From: Ramazzottius varieornatus
Lineage: Eukaryota; Tardigrada; Eutardigrada; Parachela; Ramazzottiidae
Assembly (NCBI GenBank): GCA_001949185.1
Contig: BDGG01000001.1
Coordinates: forward strand, 4,208,629 to 4,272,628
Reading direction: 5' to 3'
Length of the DNA: 64,000 nt
How positions within the stretch are numbered: the stretch's first letter is position 1; each line of letters opens with the position of its first letter. Both the position numbers and the translations under genes were made by a program. Shown one piece after another: positions 22,901 through 34,859 of this stretch. The notes under the pieces were generated by a model that saw only the letters and a list, made by a program, of their open reading frames with translations, was not told the origin of the DNA and made no database searches.

Positions 22901-25900
22901 AGGAACGCAAGTACTTGCTGCTAGAACAAAGAATGAGTGAGATAGAGACCACGCTGAAGAGCTTGAGTAAGACTTTCGACGATGAATTGGACCTGATGGA
23001 TCAACAGCAGATGTCAGGTCAGCATGTGATTAATGCGGTGGCGAATGGAGCGAAGATGCTGAGTGAGATGGAGGAAACTACGATGAAGTTGACCCAGAAA
23101 GTTCATCAGTTGGAAACGCAAGTCCGGCGAATGAGACTTGGCGATAGGACCTCAATCTATCAACCAAGTTCGCCTGCAATCCGCTCTGGTAAATACTTCA
23201 AGAATTATAGAAAAACTTGAGATTTCCATAGCTGTCCGAATGCTCACTGAAATTTGTTTTTAGTAGTGTTGTTTTTTTTGTATTGTTTTGCAGGGAAGAA
23301 GTCGGGGGGATATACATTGGCCAACGGGTCGTTACTGGTAAATTCCGAGAGTCGGTACACAAGCTTCAACGCGCACAATAAGCACGAGAAGATTTCTACA
23401 GAGTCTGCAAGGAAGCTGCGCGCGTCTCTCACTAACCAGACTGGTGGTATGCGGGTCACGAAGCACGAACTGGTTCTCCTCAAGCCGCAGAAGAAAGAGC
23501 CAGGATTGACAGCCTCGAGCCAGCCCGAAAGTCAGCGCCTAGCACCGCGCTCACCGAGCTTCTTCACAGCGGACAACACGGACAGACTCAATACAGCCCG
23601 TAGTGAGGCTGTATCACCCAAAGAACCGAAACAACAACAGCAAGACAGTGAACGTCTACCTTCCCCAGTCAAATCAGAATCCCCCAAATCTCGTAAGAAG
23701 TTCTGTAGATATCTGTTGGTTACTTGGGACGAAGGCAAGAATATCTAACCAGATCGATTTTCCGAGTGGCGCACACTTTCGGCCACAAGCAACGAGAATG
23801 TGCGCCACTTGGGACACGTTCCAGATACCGATCTGTTTCGGTCTAGTTGCTCAGGTCTCAGTGGAACTGACCTCATGTCGTTAGGGTTGTTCCTAACAGC
23901 GTGTTCTTCTGGTTTGTAGGTCCGATAACTGAGCCTGAGTACGTCCTGACCACCAGCCTACCTTCCAGCCGTCCGCAGAACCAGTCAGCTAACCCCAGCA
24001 CAAACCAAACATTCTCAAGTCCGTCAAGCTTGAACAAAGACTCTCTCTTCGGTACACATTTGATAGACGAATCATCAGCGCCAAGTGGCAGCACAAGCAT
24101 TTTCGGACGTGGTAACTTTCGGCTTCCGTCGCCCCCAAAGACTATCGTTGAACAGCCGGCTCCTGATATAGAGAAAGAACAAGCTAAGCCGTCTGCACCG
24201 AACAACACCAGCTTATTCGATTCCACTCAGCAGGCAAGTTCCAACAACACGCTGAACTTGTCCTCGTCCTTCCAGGGACTCTTCCCAGCCCAGTCCAGTT
24301 CCCCGAAGCCAACCGAACCCAAGAAGGAAGCTGAAACCCCTTCCAAAGCACCTAGCGAGCCGCCACCGACCAGTCAGCCTAAACCAGCCGAAATTACAAC
24401 GAGCAAAGCAAGTACTTCCGTCAGCGAAACACCCAAAGAAACAAAGCCGCTGTTCGCCTTCAGTCTTTTTCCAAGTCCTGAGACCGAGTCGACCACAAAG
24501 CCAGCTGTCTCTGCTGCACCTACCGCCATCCAGTCTTCTGCTACTTCCGGCTTGAGCTTGTCTGGATTTACCACACCGACGAAGAACTCTGGTCCCACTG
24601 AGCAAACGAGCTCTGGTGGTAGTTCAGGTCTCTTTGGTCAAAGTGCGACGGCGACTTCGTTCCCGTTCAAGAGTCTTGTCGGAAGTACTTCTGGACCGTC
24701 GACAAGTGTCGCACCGTCGGAATCTTCCTCGGTGTCCAAACCGGCATTTTCCGGCTTTGGATTCGGAGGTAGTGTTAGTACTAGTACTAGCAGTGGTGGT
24801 AGCACTAAAAGTATCAGCGCCGCTACGCCTTCACTTTTCGGTCAGCCCGCGACCACCGCTGTTGCTTTGGGCTCTGGTTTCGGCCAACCCTCCACAAGTA
24901 CCACCACAGCAGCGCCGTCGATTGGGTTCGGTCAGGGTCTATCGAGCATCGGAACTTCCGGTACCGGCTTCGGGCTGCAACCCACATCCAGTAGCACACC
25001 AGCGGCGACTACTGGTGTCGGTCAAGCTGCAACGAGTGGTTTTCCCGCGACAGGTTTCGGTTTTGGTCAGTCTGTCACTTCCAGTGCTTCGGCCGGTACC
25101 GGCTTTGGGCAACCTGCCACTAGTACTGCGCCGTCAGGATTCGGCTTGGGTCAACCGGGAACAAGTAGCGCTTCAGCGAGTACGGTATTTGGACAGCCAG
25201 CAGCCAGCAGTGGAAGTTCGAGTTTCGGTTTTGGGTCGCTTGACTCTGCGCTACCTAAACCTTCCACGACGCCTTCACCAGTCTCTACTGGTCTCTTTGG
25301 CAGCTCTTCCACCACCAGTAAGATTTCTCAAGACGTTTTCGTAGTCTACAGTCCCGGTGATTATCGTCTAAATTATATTACCGTTTTTTGCCTCCGACAG
25401 GTCTTCCAACAACTACGACGTCGCTCTTCGGAGGAAGCCAACAAGCTACAGCGCCATCCGCAGCTGCTTCTGCCAATTCTAATCCGCCACCGTTGTCCGC
25501 GTTTGGAGGTTTCAGGCTCGGCGGTAGTACCGCTAACTCTCCTTCTGCCTCGTCAGGCTTCGGCGGTTTCGGCTCATCCACTTCGACGCCCGCTCCAGCT
25601 GCCTTCGGTGCTTCGACAGCTGCTTCAAGTGGCTTCGGTACCTCTACTGCTGCTCCAAGTGGCTTTGCTGCCTCGACAGCTGCTCCAGCCTTCGGCACCT
25701 CTTCCTTTTCAGGCTTTGGTTCTGGCGCGACGGGCTTCGGCTCACCTCCGGCATTCGGGGCGACCTCGGCTTTTGGAACGAGTGCACCTGCTCAGCAACT
25801 TCAACAGCAGTCCACTGGTACGAATTTACGAACGACCCACCAGAACAATCTATAAACTGTTGATTTTGTGTTATAGGTGGAAATTACATTTGGGGAGCTC

Positions 25901-26142
25901 CGGGTGGCTTCGCCGCCTATGCGCAGCAGCCATCGGCTTCCTTTGGTGCTTTAGCGGGGAACCAGCCTGCCACGACGAATAACATGTCGGGTAGTTTCGG
26001 ACAGACCACGCAGTCGGCGGGAATGCCGTCGAGTAATGCCTTTGGAGCAAACACTAGCACGGGCTCGGGTTTTGGGTCGACGGGTTTCGGAGCGCCTTCC
26101 GCGCCAGCTGGAGGGAATAACGCTTTCACGCAGTATCGATGA
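19943..26142 (+). CDS. Nup214: Nucleoporin Nup214 (CAN)
   Basis: Twelve exons: 19943-19975, 20041-20170, 20254-20468, 20548-20786, 20992-21573, 21687-22191, 22388-22630, 22783-23188, 23294-23692, 23920-25317, 25401-25817 and 25877-26142, giving 1610 residues. The first 450 or so residues form the beta-propeller (YGFVVTIAEKG, VSWSPKGKQ, FVVGRADGSLVQY), which binds the mRNA export helicase DDX19/Dbp5 in animals and yeast. A Ser/Pro linker follows, then a coiled coil (around IETTLKSLSKTFDDELDLM), then a long phenylalanine-glycine region with dozens of FG, GFG and FGQP motifs that ends near the stop. The layout is the standard one for Nup214 on the cytoplasmic face of the nuclear pore. Four introns carry palindromic elements. 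Confidence 0.95.
20913..20965. repeat. Family B 53-bp element
   Basis: Left arm TACCTACATAC, right arm GTATGCAGGTT, unit 53 bp. It lies in Nup214 intron 4. Confidence 0.65.
22283..22334. repeat. Family B 52-bp element
   Basis: Left arm GAGCTGCGTAC (diverged), right arm GTATGCAGGTT, unit 52 bp. It lies in Nup214 intron 6. Confidence 0.6.
22682..22734. repeat. Family B 53-bp element
   Basis: Left arm CACCTGCATGC, right arm GTGTGCAGGTA, unit 53 bp. It lies in Nup214 intron 7, so adjacent Nup214 introns each hold a copy. Confidence 0.7.
23763..23813. mobile_element. Family A palindromic element, copy 4
   Basis: Arms CGAGTGGCGCACACTTTC and GAATGTGCGCCACTTGG. The flanks AGATCGATTTT and GACACG are weakly inverted. 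It lies in Nup214 intron 9. Confidence 0.8.
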
Positions 26143-27515
26143 GCCGCTTCCTTGTTTGACTAACTGATGATAATAATATTATTGTAGTAGTTTTTCGCAA
26201 AGTCTGGTCTCTAACATTTCTCTATAATAGCGTGAGTGCGCCACACGTACAAAATAGATTTAATCTTTTATCCGTACTGTGTATTGCAGTTATCATGGCA
26301 CCTCTTCTGTGGCTCGAGGCCATTCTGGTACTCATATTAAACCTGTAGTTTGTGCTGGCTTTTCACAGTAATTTCAACCTTAGCTGGAAAATCTAATGAA
26401 TTTGTTCCACTTTCACGTAACAACTTATAAACTGAGGGAGTATGGTTGATTCGAGGTCGCTCATGAGCATCCTAGGCAAAATATGGCAAAATAGGCAAAA
26501 TATGTAGCGAATCATTATCAATGATTCTAGTACGGCGAGAAAAGAAACATTGATGACCTATGCACTCCTCATCGACGTTTCTTGCATCGTTTCTCCATAC
26601 TTTCTTCGATCAAAAAAGAACTTGTTTTTCCGAGGAGTCCGACGTGGTCAGCGCCGTCTGTACACGGACTTGAACGATGTCATCAGTCTGTAAAACATGT
26701 CAATTTGTCTCCGCAGTACTTGAAGCTACGTTAAATGCCACACTAATTCTCAGAGACACACTGCAACATTTTGAGCGGGTCTCACCGGCGTCAAGATTGC
26801 GCAGATCAGCAAGTAGAGTTACAAAATAGGTAACGATTTTCAAAGTGCGCGGCTTCGCGCCATTTCGATCAGCGGCAATCGTCTTAGCTCGTGCGGAGCT
26901 CGGATGGATAGCAGAATATTTTGCCGGTCGTCGGCAGTAAGGGATTCGTAAAAAAATTCAGCTGTATCGTCTTTAGGAAGAGGCACACTAAAATACGGTT
27001 CATCTTTGGCTTGTCTTGTGCGCCCACCTGTTCCAGCTGACAATCGGTCAAGCGGGTATTCGTAAAGTCAGACTGCTGGAGCAAAATCATTGCAAAGATG
27101 ACATCACTTAAGATCACCGATGTGACATACTAGGGACATGCTGTGATTGCTGACTTGCTGTCAGCATACGATCACGGTATGACTTCCGTGATCCGCGAGT
27201 TTGCGAAAACTTTCAGGTGATGTACGTTGATTGGACAATCAAGTACAGAGTTGCCACATGCAAAATGGTCTGACATAAACAGAAAACATCCGCAACACAC
27301 GAACAAATCCACCAGCCGCCTACACTTGTCCAGCAGTTACCTGCGGGACTTTGACCGGAATGGCCCACCATGCACCGGATTTCTTTATTCGACGTACCAT
27401 GCGCTACCATACCACTGTATAATGCGGCTTCCGTCGTCGTCCAAGATCAGTCGCACTTCCTCCAGCGGCATCTGATCTTGGGATATCTCATCCTTTGTAC
27501 CTTCCCAACATCATC
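26143..27515. other. Intergenic between Nup214 and eIF3b
   Basis: The first 300 bp are the Nup214 3' end. A minus-strand open stretch at about 26840-27043 reads protein-like (YFSVPLPKDDTAEFFYESL) but has no ATG or splice partner I can support. Nothing else is seen. Confidence 0.4.
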
Positions 27516-30500
27516 ATGGACAGTAGAAAGCGCTCGTCGGCTTCACGCTCTGATTCGAATGGATATCCTGGACATAAGTTCGGCAACTCGTTCTCTGATC
27601 CCGAAGGCTATGTCGACGACATTACCGACGAAGGTACTGTTTGCGCTTCGTTCTGCTTGTGTGACGGTACTGTCTCACTAACGAGCCATGATTTCGCAGA
27701 TCTACTCGCCGATATCCTCAAAGATAAACCGAGCGAGGATGCGGGCATGGAGTCGGTCATCATCATCGACAACATTCCTATTGCACCAGCTGAGAAGCTC
27801 GATAAGCTGAAGAGCGTCGTCCGAAAGTTGATTATTACCCATGTCAAAATCCAACCAGACGAAATTGTTAATGAGATCTTCCCGGTCGAAGAGAACGGCA
27901 GCAACAAAGGGTCAGATATACTTGAAGTTAGAGAATCGACCAGATCTTTCAATTATAGTGCTGTACGATTGCTGAAATCCTCTTTCCTATGAAGTTTAAA
28001 ATTGGCCTTCCTATTCAAGCAAACTTTTTAAACTTCCGCAAGTATTTAAAGGAATCATTTCTCGATGTATTACGGCATCTCTATGGGCATTATTCGATTT
28101 GGAAAGCTAGTTCGAGGCATAAACCTGAAGAGTACATGTAAGCTCTAAAGAATGTCCTTAATGCTCAATGTATCATTGTAGATTCGCTTTCTTCGAGTTC
28201 AAGGATGGCTCTATCGCCGAGCGAACGAAGGCCGTTCTCGATGGATTCCGTTTTGACAAACAACATACATTGACCATCGATTTCTTTACGGACTTTGAAA
28301 AGTACGTTGGTTTAATATGCGTTTTGGCAGGCAGCAACTAAGAAAGACTGAAAATTTTTGCATGGTAATCTCTAGGTACGTTAGTCAGTCCGATGAATGG
28401 GAAGAACCAGTCCGTCGCGTCTTCAAAGACCCAGGAAATCTTCGCTGGTGGTTGGAGAAGGAAGACAGCTACGACCAGTACCTCGTCATCTGTGGAGGCA
28501 ACAGTGGAACGGAAATGGCTGCCGTCTTTGAGAATAGTCCAGTCGAACCTTTGCTGCTGGAGCAGCGTCAACACTGGACTGACAGACTGGCCATGTGGTC
28601 TCCGCTCGGTACTTACCTGGCTACCTTCCATCAGAAAGGTGTGGCGTTGTGGGTGGGGAAGGAGTTCAAGCAGTTCACGAAGTTTACCCAGAACGACGTT
28701 GTTACTGCCGGCTTCTCGCCTAAAGAAAGGTACAGTACAATTCAGCATACACTGGTGTCTCCACGAGGTCCATTAACGGAGTGTGTAGGAACTAGATGGG
28801 CTATTCTGCTATAGGTACATTCTAACTGTGAGAAATAAGCCAGAACATCTGCCCGTTGACGACCAGAGTATGATTCTGTGGGACGTCGTGACATCCACTA
28901 AACTGCGAAGCTTCCCTTGGGATCGACGAGAAACTCCGCCTGCAGATACTGTCAAGTACGAATAAGCTCCAACTTCCAGCCAGCGTTTCCACTCTTTCTT
29001 TCGGTTATACGCACTGGAGATCTGTCTTTGCAGGTGGAGTGCCGATGAGAAGTTTTACGCTCTGTTGGCGAAAGAAACGATCAACGTCTATGAAGCAGAG
29101 GTAAGGGTATCTTTGTTTTGATTTATCCTTGTGGAATTTGACAGCCGTCGTTTTTTTGGCGTTATAGAACGTGATTTCGAACAAGACGTTCCACGAGATT
29201 AAGGAAGTGGCTGACTTCTCCTGGTCGCCTTCGCAGTCCCACCTGGCATTCTGGGTTCGCGAGCAGGGCGAGAATGTCCCTGCTCGCCTGAGCTTGGTCG
29301 GCTTCCCGGACAAGGCTGACCTTCGAACCAAACAGCTCTTCCACGTGCTGGATTGTCAGTTTGTCTGGCAGAAGGCCGGTGAGTACATGGCTGTCAAAGT
29401 CAACCGTTACAAGAGCGCCAAGAAGAGGAAACTGGGCGGTATCGACTACACCGGGCACTACTTCAACCTGGAGATATTCAACCTGACCAATGCAAAGAAA
29501 GAAGTACCGGTGGAATCCATCGAAATCAAAGGTTAGTCCGTCTGTAAAATTATGTAAAGCTTCGGGTCAAAAATTATAAATGGTTTGTTTCAGACGCCAT
29601 AATTGATTTGGCATGGGAGCCCAACGGAAGCATTTTGGTGCTGCTTACTGCTGCTGATGCCGTCACATCCGTTAGCTTCTACTCCGGCCGTCTCGGCAAG
29701 CAGTTCGAGCTCGTCAGTAAGGGAAAGCTTAACTGAATGTCGATCAAATTGCCTAAAAGATTATTCGTGTATGTTCATAATATCGGAAAACGTTTCTAAT
29801 CGGGACCTTATCTCAACAGAGAAACTTCCGTTACGCCACAAGGTGGAACGCATTGCTTGGTCCCCGATGGGTCAGTTTGTCACTCTTTATACTACAAGGT
29901 AAAGAACTCTTCTACAGTCAAGTTTTGGAAGACTGAGGGGTTTAAGTAGACATGTTCTCTTCGCCTTACAGTGGAAGCGTTGGCTACTTGACATTCATCG
30001 ATACGGCGGACTTGACCATCATGGCCGATCTGGAACACTTTCTCCTGTCGGAAGTGCACTGGGATCCGACTGGTCGCTACTTGACTGCCGTTACGAAGGG
30101 AAACAACAAGGTAAGCTCTCGTTGGAACCGCGCTTTGGTCCAAAGGCCGCACCGGCAATGAACCGTACCACATGTGAAATATGGATTATGGAATAAAATG
30201 AGAAAGTTGACGTTTACGATTATCACAGAAGGACAATGGATACACCATCTACTCCTTCCAAGGCCGATACGTTCGCAACGAGAAGGTGGACGGGCTTAGT
30301 GTCTTCGCATGGCGTCCTCGACCTCCGACGTTACTGTCAGCTGAGAAGCAGAAAGAGATCAGGAGGAACCTGAAGAAGTACGCACCCGAGTTCGATGCCA
30401 AGGATAAGATGTTGCTTAACAAGGCTTCTCGGGTACGTTCGACATAGGACAAACTTCCTCTCTCTTCATAGAGGTGACGAGCTAACTTTCTGCGTTCTGT

Positions 30501-30764
30501 AGGAAGTTTCGGAGCGTCGCAAGAGACAGATGGAAGCTTTCATGGAACGCCTGGAGAGAACCCGGCGCGCTTTCGACCTTCGCAAAGCCTACCGTATTGA
30601 ACTTCGTGACGGAGGTAAATATACGGCGATGATTCTCTGACAAAGGGTTGCTGTTGAGTCAATGCTGTTCTGTTTTTGCAGTGGATACCGACCAACCACC
30701 CGAAGAGAACGTCGACGAGCAGTTGGAAGTTATTATTGGTACAACCCGAACAATCTTGGAGTGA
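27516..30764 (+). CDS. eIF3b: Translation initiation factor eIF3 subunit B
   Basis: Thirteen exons: 27516-27633, 27700-27910, 28182-28301, 28376-28729, 28815-28955, 29034-29100, 29168-29531, 29594-29716, 29820-29898, 29972-30110, 30229-30432, 30503-30614 and 30682-30764, giving 704 residues. An N-terminal RRM spans about residues 55-140 (SVIIIDNIPIAP, GFAFFEFKDG). The beta-propeller follows with family-typical blocks such as EEPVRRVFKDPGNLRWW, WSPLGTYLATFHQKGVALW and WDRRETPPADTVKWSADEKF. The C-terminal helix (RRKRQMEAFMERLERTRRAF) binds other eIF3 subunits in known complexes. This is the scaffold subunit of the cytoplasmic eIF3 complex that recruits the 40S ribosome. The gene is complete and ordinary; no palindromic element was seen in its introns. 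Confidence 0.97.
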
Positions 30765-32939
30765 TCCCGTAAGGTTACACATGCACTCAGTCTCCCAACA
30801 TAAATTCTTAATTTGGTTGGGAGGGATAGTTCGTCTTTGTTTTCGAGCAATTTCTATCGGTTGGCGTTTCGGCTACTAACTTGATTTGGGTTTGACGTTC
30901 GTTTGTCGGGTTTTGCGAAAAAGTTGGTCATCTTTTCTCTGATAACCGTCATTTCTTCTCCATTACCCATTCATGTCGCTCTTGTCCATTAAAAACTTTG
31001 CAGAAATCGATCGATGATTTGCATAGAGGAGATATGAAAGTCCAATCCCAGCTTTTGATGTAGGCTTGCATCGCTCTTCAATTCGATACATAGATACAAA
31101 TGGAACGTGTGAAATTACTTGCGGTTGAGTAGTCTGTTATTCGGAGCCATTATGGCGCTGTGCTTGGTTTGTATGTCGGCACAGTTTGCGCCCCTGATGG
31201 CATCTGCATTCAGTTATGGATTTCCTCTAGATTTGTTGATCCAACACATGAGCATGGCTGGATAGAGTTTCCATTTCTGCCGCCACAAACCAAACATGCG
31301 GATACTACGTATGGTAAATCAAAAGGATGCAGAGGCTATTCTAGCAACCGCCAGTCGAATCAGCAAAACAGTTCACCCTTTTTTAGCCTTTAGAGAGTGC
31401 AGTCGATAGTACTCCCAACAAACTGACTATATTTCTTCCCCAGCAATCAAAAAGCGGTCAAGAAGCGGTGTGATAAATTGAAAAGGGCAATATGACGGGA
31501 AACCTGGTTCTGGCAGGCCGCCTGGTTCGTTCATCTCGTACAATGGGCCGACAAAGCATTCATTAGAATCATACTTAACGGCTGACCATAGTTGAAGGCG
31601 GAAGTGCTTTACAGAAACTGGGCTAACGGTGAGTACCGCGACCCAACAGGTTTCTGATCGGTGAAGCGCTAGTGCTAATTCGGCAAACCTCTCTGATTGG
31701 GGCAGGAAAAGCCGGCTTAGGTTTTATAAAGGGCAGCGCGCAAGTCTTACAATACGAAATGATGTAAGGAGGACCACTTTGACGCGGAAGTACTACTGAT
31801 AACTAAGCTCGAATTTCCGGTGACGCAGTTTACTATGTTTGTAGAAACGCCACTAAGGAGCCAGGCTGATGTTTGTCCATCCTTCAGTTATCCTACCAGC
31901 TGTTTCCGTAATATCGACGACTGCAAAAGTTCAGTATCCATCTTTTCCCTAGAGTACGCAGATTTATTCTGGAGTAGCAGCCAAGTGCGCAGTGAAGGGC
32001 GTCTTTAGTGTCTTAACTATCTTTGATCGTACTTTGGCCAGTCGAGCGTATCGCAGTCGTGCCTTTCTTCCCCTCAGCGCGGTCTCTCTATGCGATACAA
32101 CAGCCGGGTCTTCCGTCGATCTCAAACACAGGAGTTCCGTGTCGACAAAAACATCAAAAGACAGCACGTACCGGAAGTTCGCGTGTTCTCTGCATTACTT
32201 ACCGTAATGTCAGGATGTAATGTCATGCTGGTACGTGGGACGCGTGGTATGTTATGGTGAGTAAGTAAGGTAGATGCAGTGCAGCAGCTCCAGGTCAGAG
32301 TATGACCTGAGTGACAGTGAGTGTCATCTGAATCACTTCCTTCTCATAGAGACTCGAGAGCCAAGTCAGCCAACCCTAATTCACATCACTCGTTCTGCCA
32401 GTGGGCCGTGGCTCCCTTCGGAATATTTCCGATCTCTCATCGTGTTTTTCGTGATATTTTCTACCGACAGATAACAAGACTGTGATCCTTGGATTTGCAG
32501 GTGACTTTTAAATCGTTTCCAAGACCCCGAGAAAGGATATCCAGCTGATCTTGCCAGAAGGATCATCTTTCTCGCTGGTCGATACCGTGATTATACTAAT
32601 TATCCCTCATCGATCTTCATTCCCGAAACTGAACTCTGGAAACAACGGACTAGACTATTTTTGTTTGTTTTAGGGCTTATTGAACAACATGGAAATGAGC
32701 TCGCTTATCGGATATCGGATGCTTTGAAGCTGGACTTTGATTTCAGCACGGTTTACACAGTTGGATTCGAACGCCTTCTTTCTTATCACCTGTCGTGATT
32801 CTTCCGTTGCCTGAGTTGGAGTTCGTGTTTGTCATGTGTTGTCATTGTCTGTCTTTGGACATCTCTGCTGTAGAAATGTGACGGCCTGATCAGGCGGCAG
32901 TGATCCTCCTTCTGGATATCCCTTGTTGAGCGCACGACT
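30765..32939. other. Long intergenic stretch between eIF3b and TMCC
   Basis: At 2.2 kb this is one of the larger gaps. I see no recognisable exon, repeat or RNA gene. It must hold the eIF3b 3' end and the TMCC promoter and 5' UTR. Non-coding 5' exons of TMCC may lie near its right end. Confidence 0.45.
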
Positions 32940-34743
32940 ATGGCTTCGTCAGTCGGGTCTTCGAGCGCAGCGACCGATGCCGTCGACGGTGGATCCTCAT
33001 CTTCGGCAGACACGACCGCACTTCAGAAAAAGCTGAGTAAAGTCGAAAAATGTATCGTCGAGGAAGAAAGCTTGCTGGCATCCATTCAAGATCAGTTTAT
33101 CCAGCTGGGCATTTCTCAACTGGAAAGCCCCAAGCAGCAATCTAGTCTTCGCGAACTGGAACAAGCCAACGCCAAAGCTGCCCGTCATATCGAGGAGTAT
33201 AAGAAGAAGAAAAAGAAGTATGAGACAGCCATCAAAATGCTGGAGGAGCAGCAACGAACTGAGTCAGCTGTCAGGTGAGACTTGTGGAAAGGTGTATTTC
33301 CAAATTTCTGGTGGTAACGTATTTAGCGTCGGTTGTGCTTAAATATTATTCATGACGTCACGTTGCTTAATTGAGTTTGTGCAGTTTAGCACTGCAGTTC
33401 GGTAATTGCAGTGACGTAAAAGATGCTACTTTTGCTTTATGCTACTTGTGTCATATGTGTGCCTGAAAGGTGCGCGTTTTCTTCGTTACCGAAATGGTTC
33501 GAATACTCCTTGCGGTCAAATTAGTCAGTTTCCACTGGCAGTACCCTGACTTTTTCTTTTGGCAGAACAAAGAAGGAGCTGAAGGATCCGAAAAGCGGCG
33601 GAGGAATGCCGCCAGTAGAGCCTGTCAAGACGGGCGCCAGGATGATGAATAGCCTACTACGGAAGAATGGCGAGAACGGAAGTGCCCGTTCGAGAGACTC
33701 ACGTGGTTCCAAGGATGAGACTTCGCCGGCACAATTCAGTGACAACCATCAGCACTTGAAGGTCCTACCTTCGGAAGTCAGCCTCAGCTCAATGGAATCA
33801 GATAGCCAGGAAAGCGCCAAGCGTCACCGGAGACTCGACGAGATCGCTGACGTGGTGACGGGCAAACTGGAGCCGCTGGTGGGCGATATCCACGGCGTTC
33901 AAGACAGAATGGATGAGGTACAGTGAAATAAAGAACAGTACGGTGAATAGTTATCTGGGGCCCAAGCAAACAAACTCGACAAGATGGGTTTTCCAAGTGG
34001 CGTATGCTTTTAGCCAAAACCATTGAAAATGTGCGCCAATTGGTAAAACAGTTTTGTCGAACTTGGCGAACTATCATTTTATGATCTTTGTGGTATGCTT
34101 TTTATAGTTGTTTAAACTGGTGGAAGACAATAAAGCTGAGTGGAGCGAAGAGCGGAAAGCCTCAACTGCCGTGTTTGACGACATCATTCGCCGTTGCGCT
34201 TATGTAGAGGAGCAGATTCACGACCTCATCGAGCTGCACCAAAAAGAAACGGCTGAAGCAAAGACATACCTGGTGGATACACAAGATAAAATGAACTATG
34301 TCTTCAACGAAAGAATCCGTGACATGAAAGACGAAATTACCGGGCTGAATACCAGAATAGCCAAGATTGAGCATCGGCAGAAGGAAGATGAATCTTTGGC
34401 CAGGACAGAGGCAGCCAAGAGTGTTTTGGGGGAAATGGCTTTCAAGATGGTGGATGTTTTGCTGCTGTTTGGCCAGCTAGTTATTGCCGTTGTGGGAGCC
34501 ATCAGCCACTTTTTCCAGATGACAGCGGAGAATAGCACACGTTTAGTGGTGTTCCTAGTCTGTATAATAGCCTTCCTGGTTGTTTTTCAGTTCAGAGAGG
34601 ATTTACCTTTTAACAAGGAAGTGACGGCGACTGTGGATAGCGTCATCAACCGGTTGGAAGCCGCTCTACCCGACTGGATAAGACGAAGACTGGTGGATCA
34701 GGAGACAACACATGAGAATATCACAATGTTCCAGGAAGAGTGA
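32940..34743 (+). CDS. TMCC-family transmembrane and coiled-coil ER protein
   Basis: Three exons: 32940-33274, 33566-33917 and 34108-34743, giving 440 residues. The first exon has a Ser-rich start and a coiled coil (LQKKLSKVEKCIVEEESLL, EEYKKKKKKYETAIKMLEE). The middle part is polar. The last exon has a long coiled coil (KDEITGLNTRIAKIEHRQK) followed by two close C-terminal membrane helices (VDVLLLFGQLVIAVVGAIS and VVFLVCIIAFLVVF). This order is that of TMCC1-3/dementin, which sit in the ER membrane and act at ER contact and fission sites in vertebrates. The second intron contains a family A element. Confidence 0.85.
33993..34042. mobile_element. Family A palindromic element, copy 5
   Basis: Arms CCAAGTGGCGTATGCTTT and AAAATGTGCGCCAATTGG. 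The flanks extend the inverted symmetry (AACAAACTCGACAAGAT left; TTTTGTCGAACTTGGCGAAC right), so the full element may be about 110-120 bp. It lies in TMCC intron 2. Confidence 0.85.
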
Positions 34744-34859
34744 AGTTGCTGTACAATGCTTTTGAAAATCTTCTAGTCATGTTTTTCGAAAAGTCTTGCC
34801 AAATGCTCAAAATTGGTCTTTGTGAACCGATGCTGTGTGATCTGTACTAGACTAGGTTG

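Noticed and set aside
26840-27117. Protein-like minus-strand frame (YFSVPLPKDDTAEFFYESL)
   Set aside because: Composition is suggestive, but the frame has no ATG and I could not join it in phase to the upstream frame that does have one.
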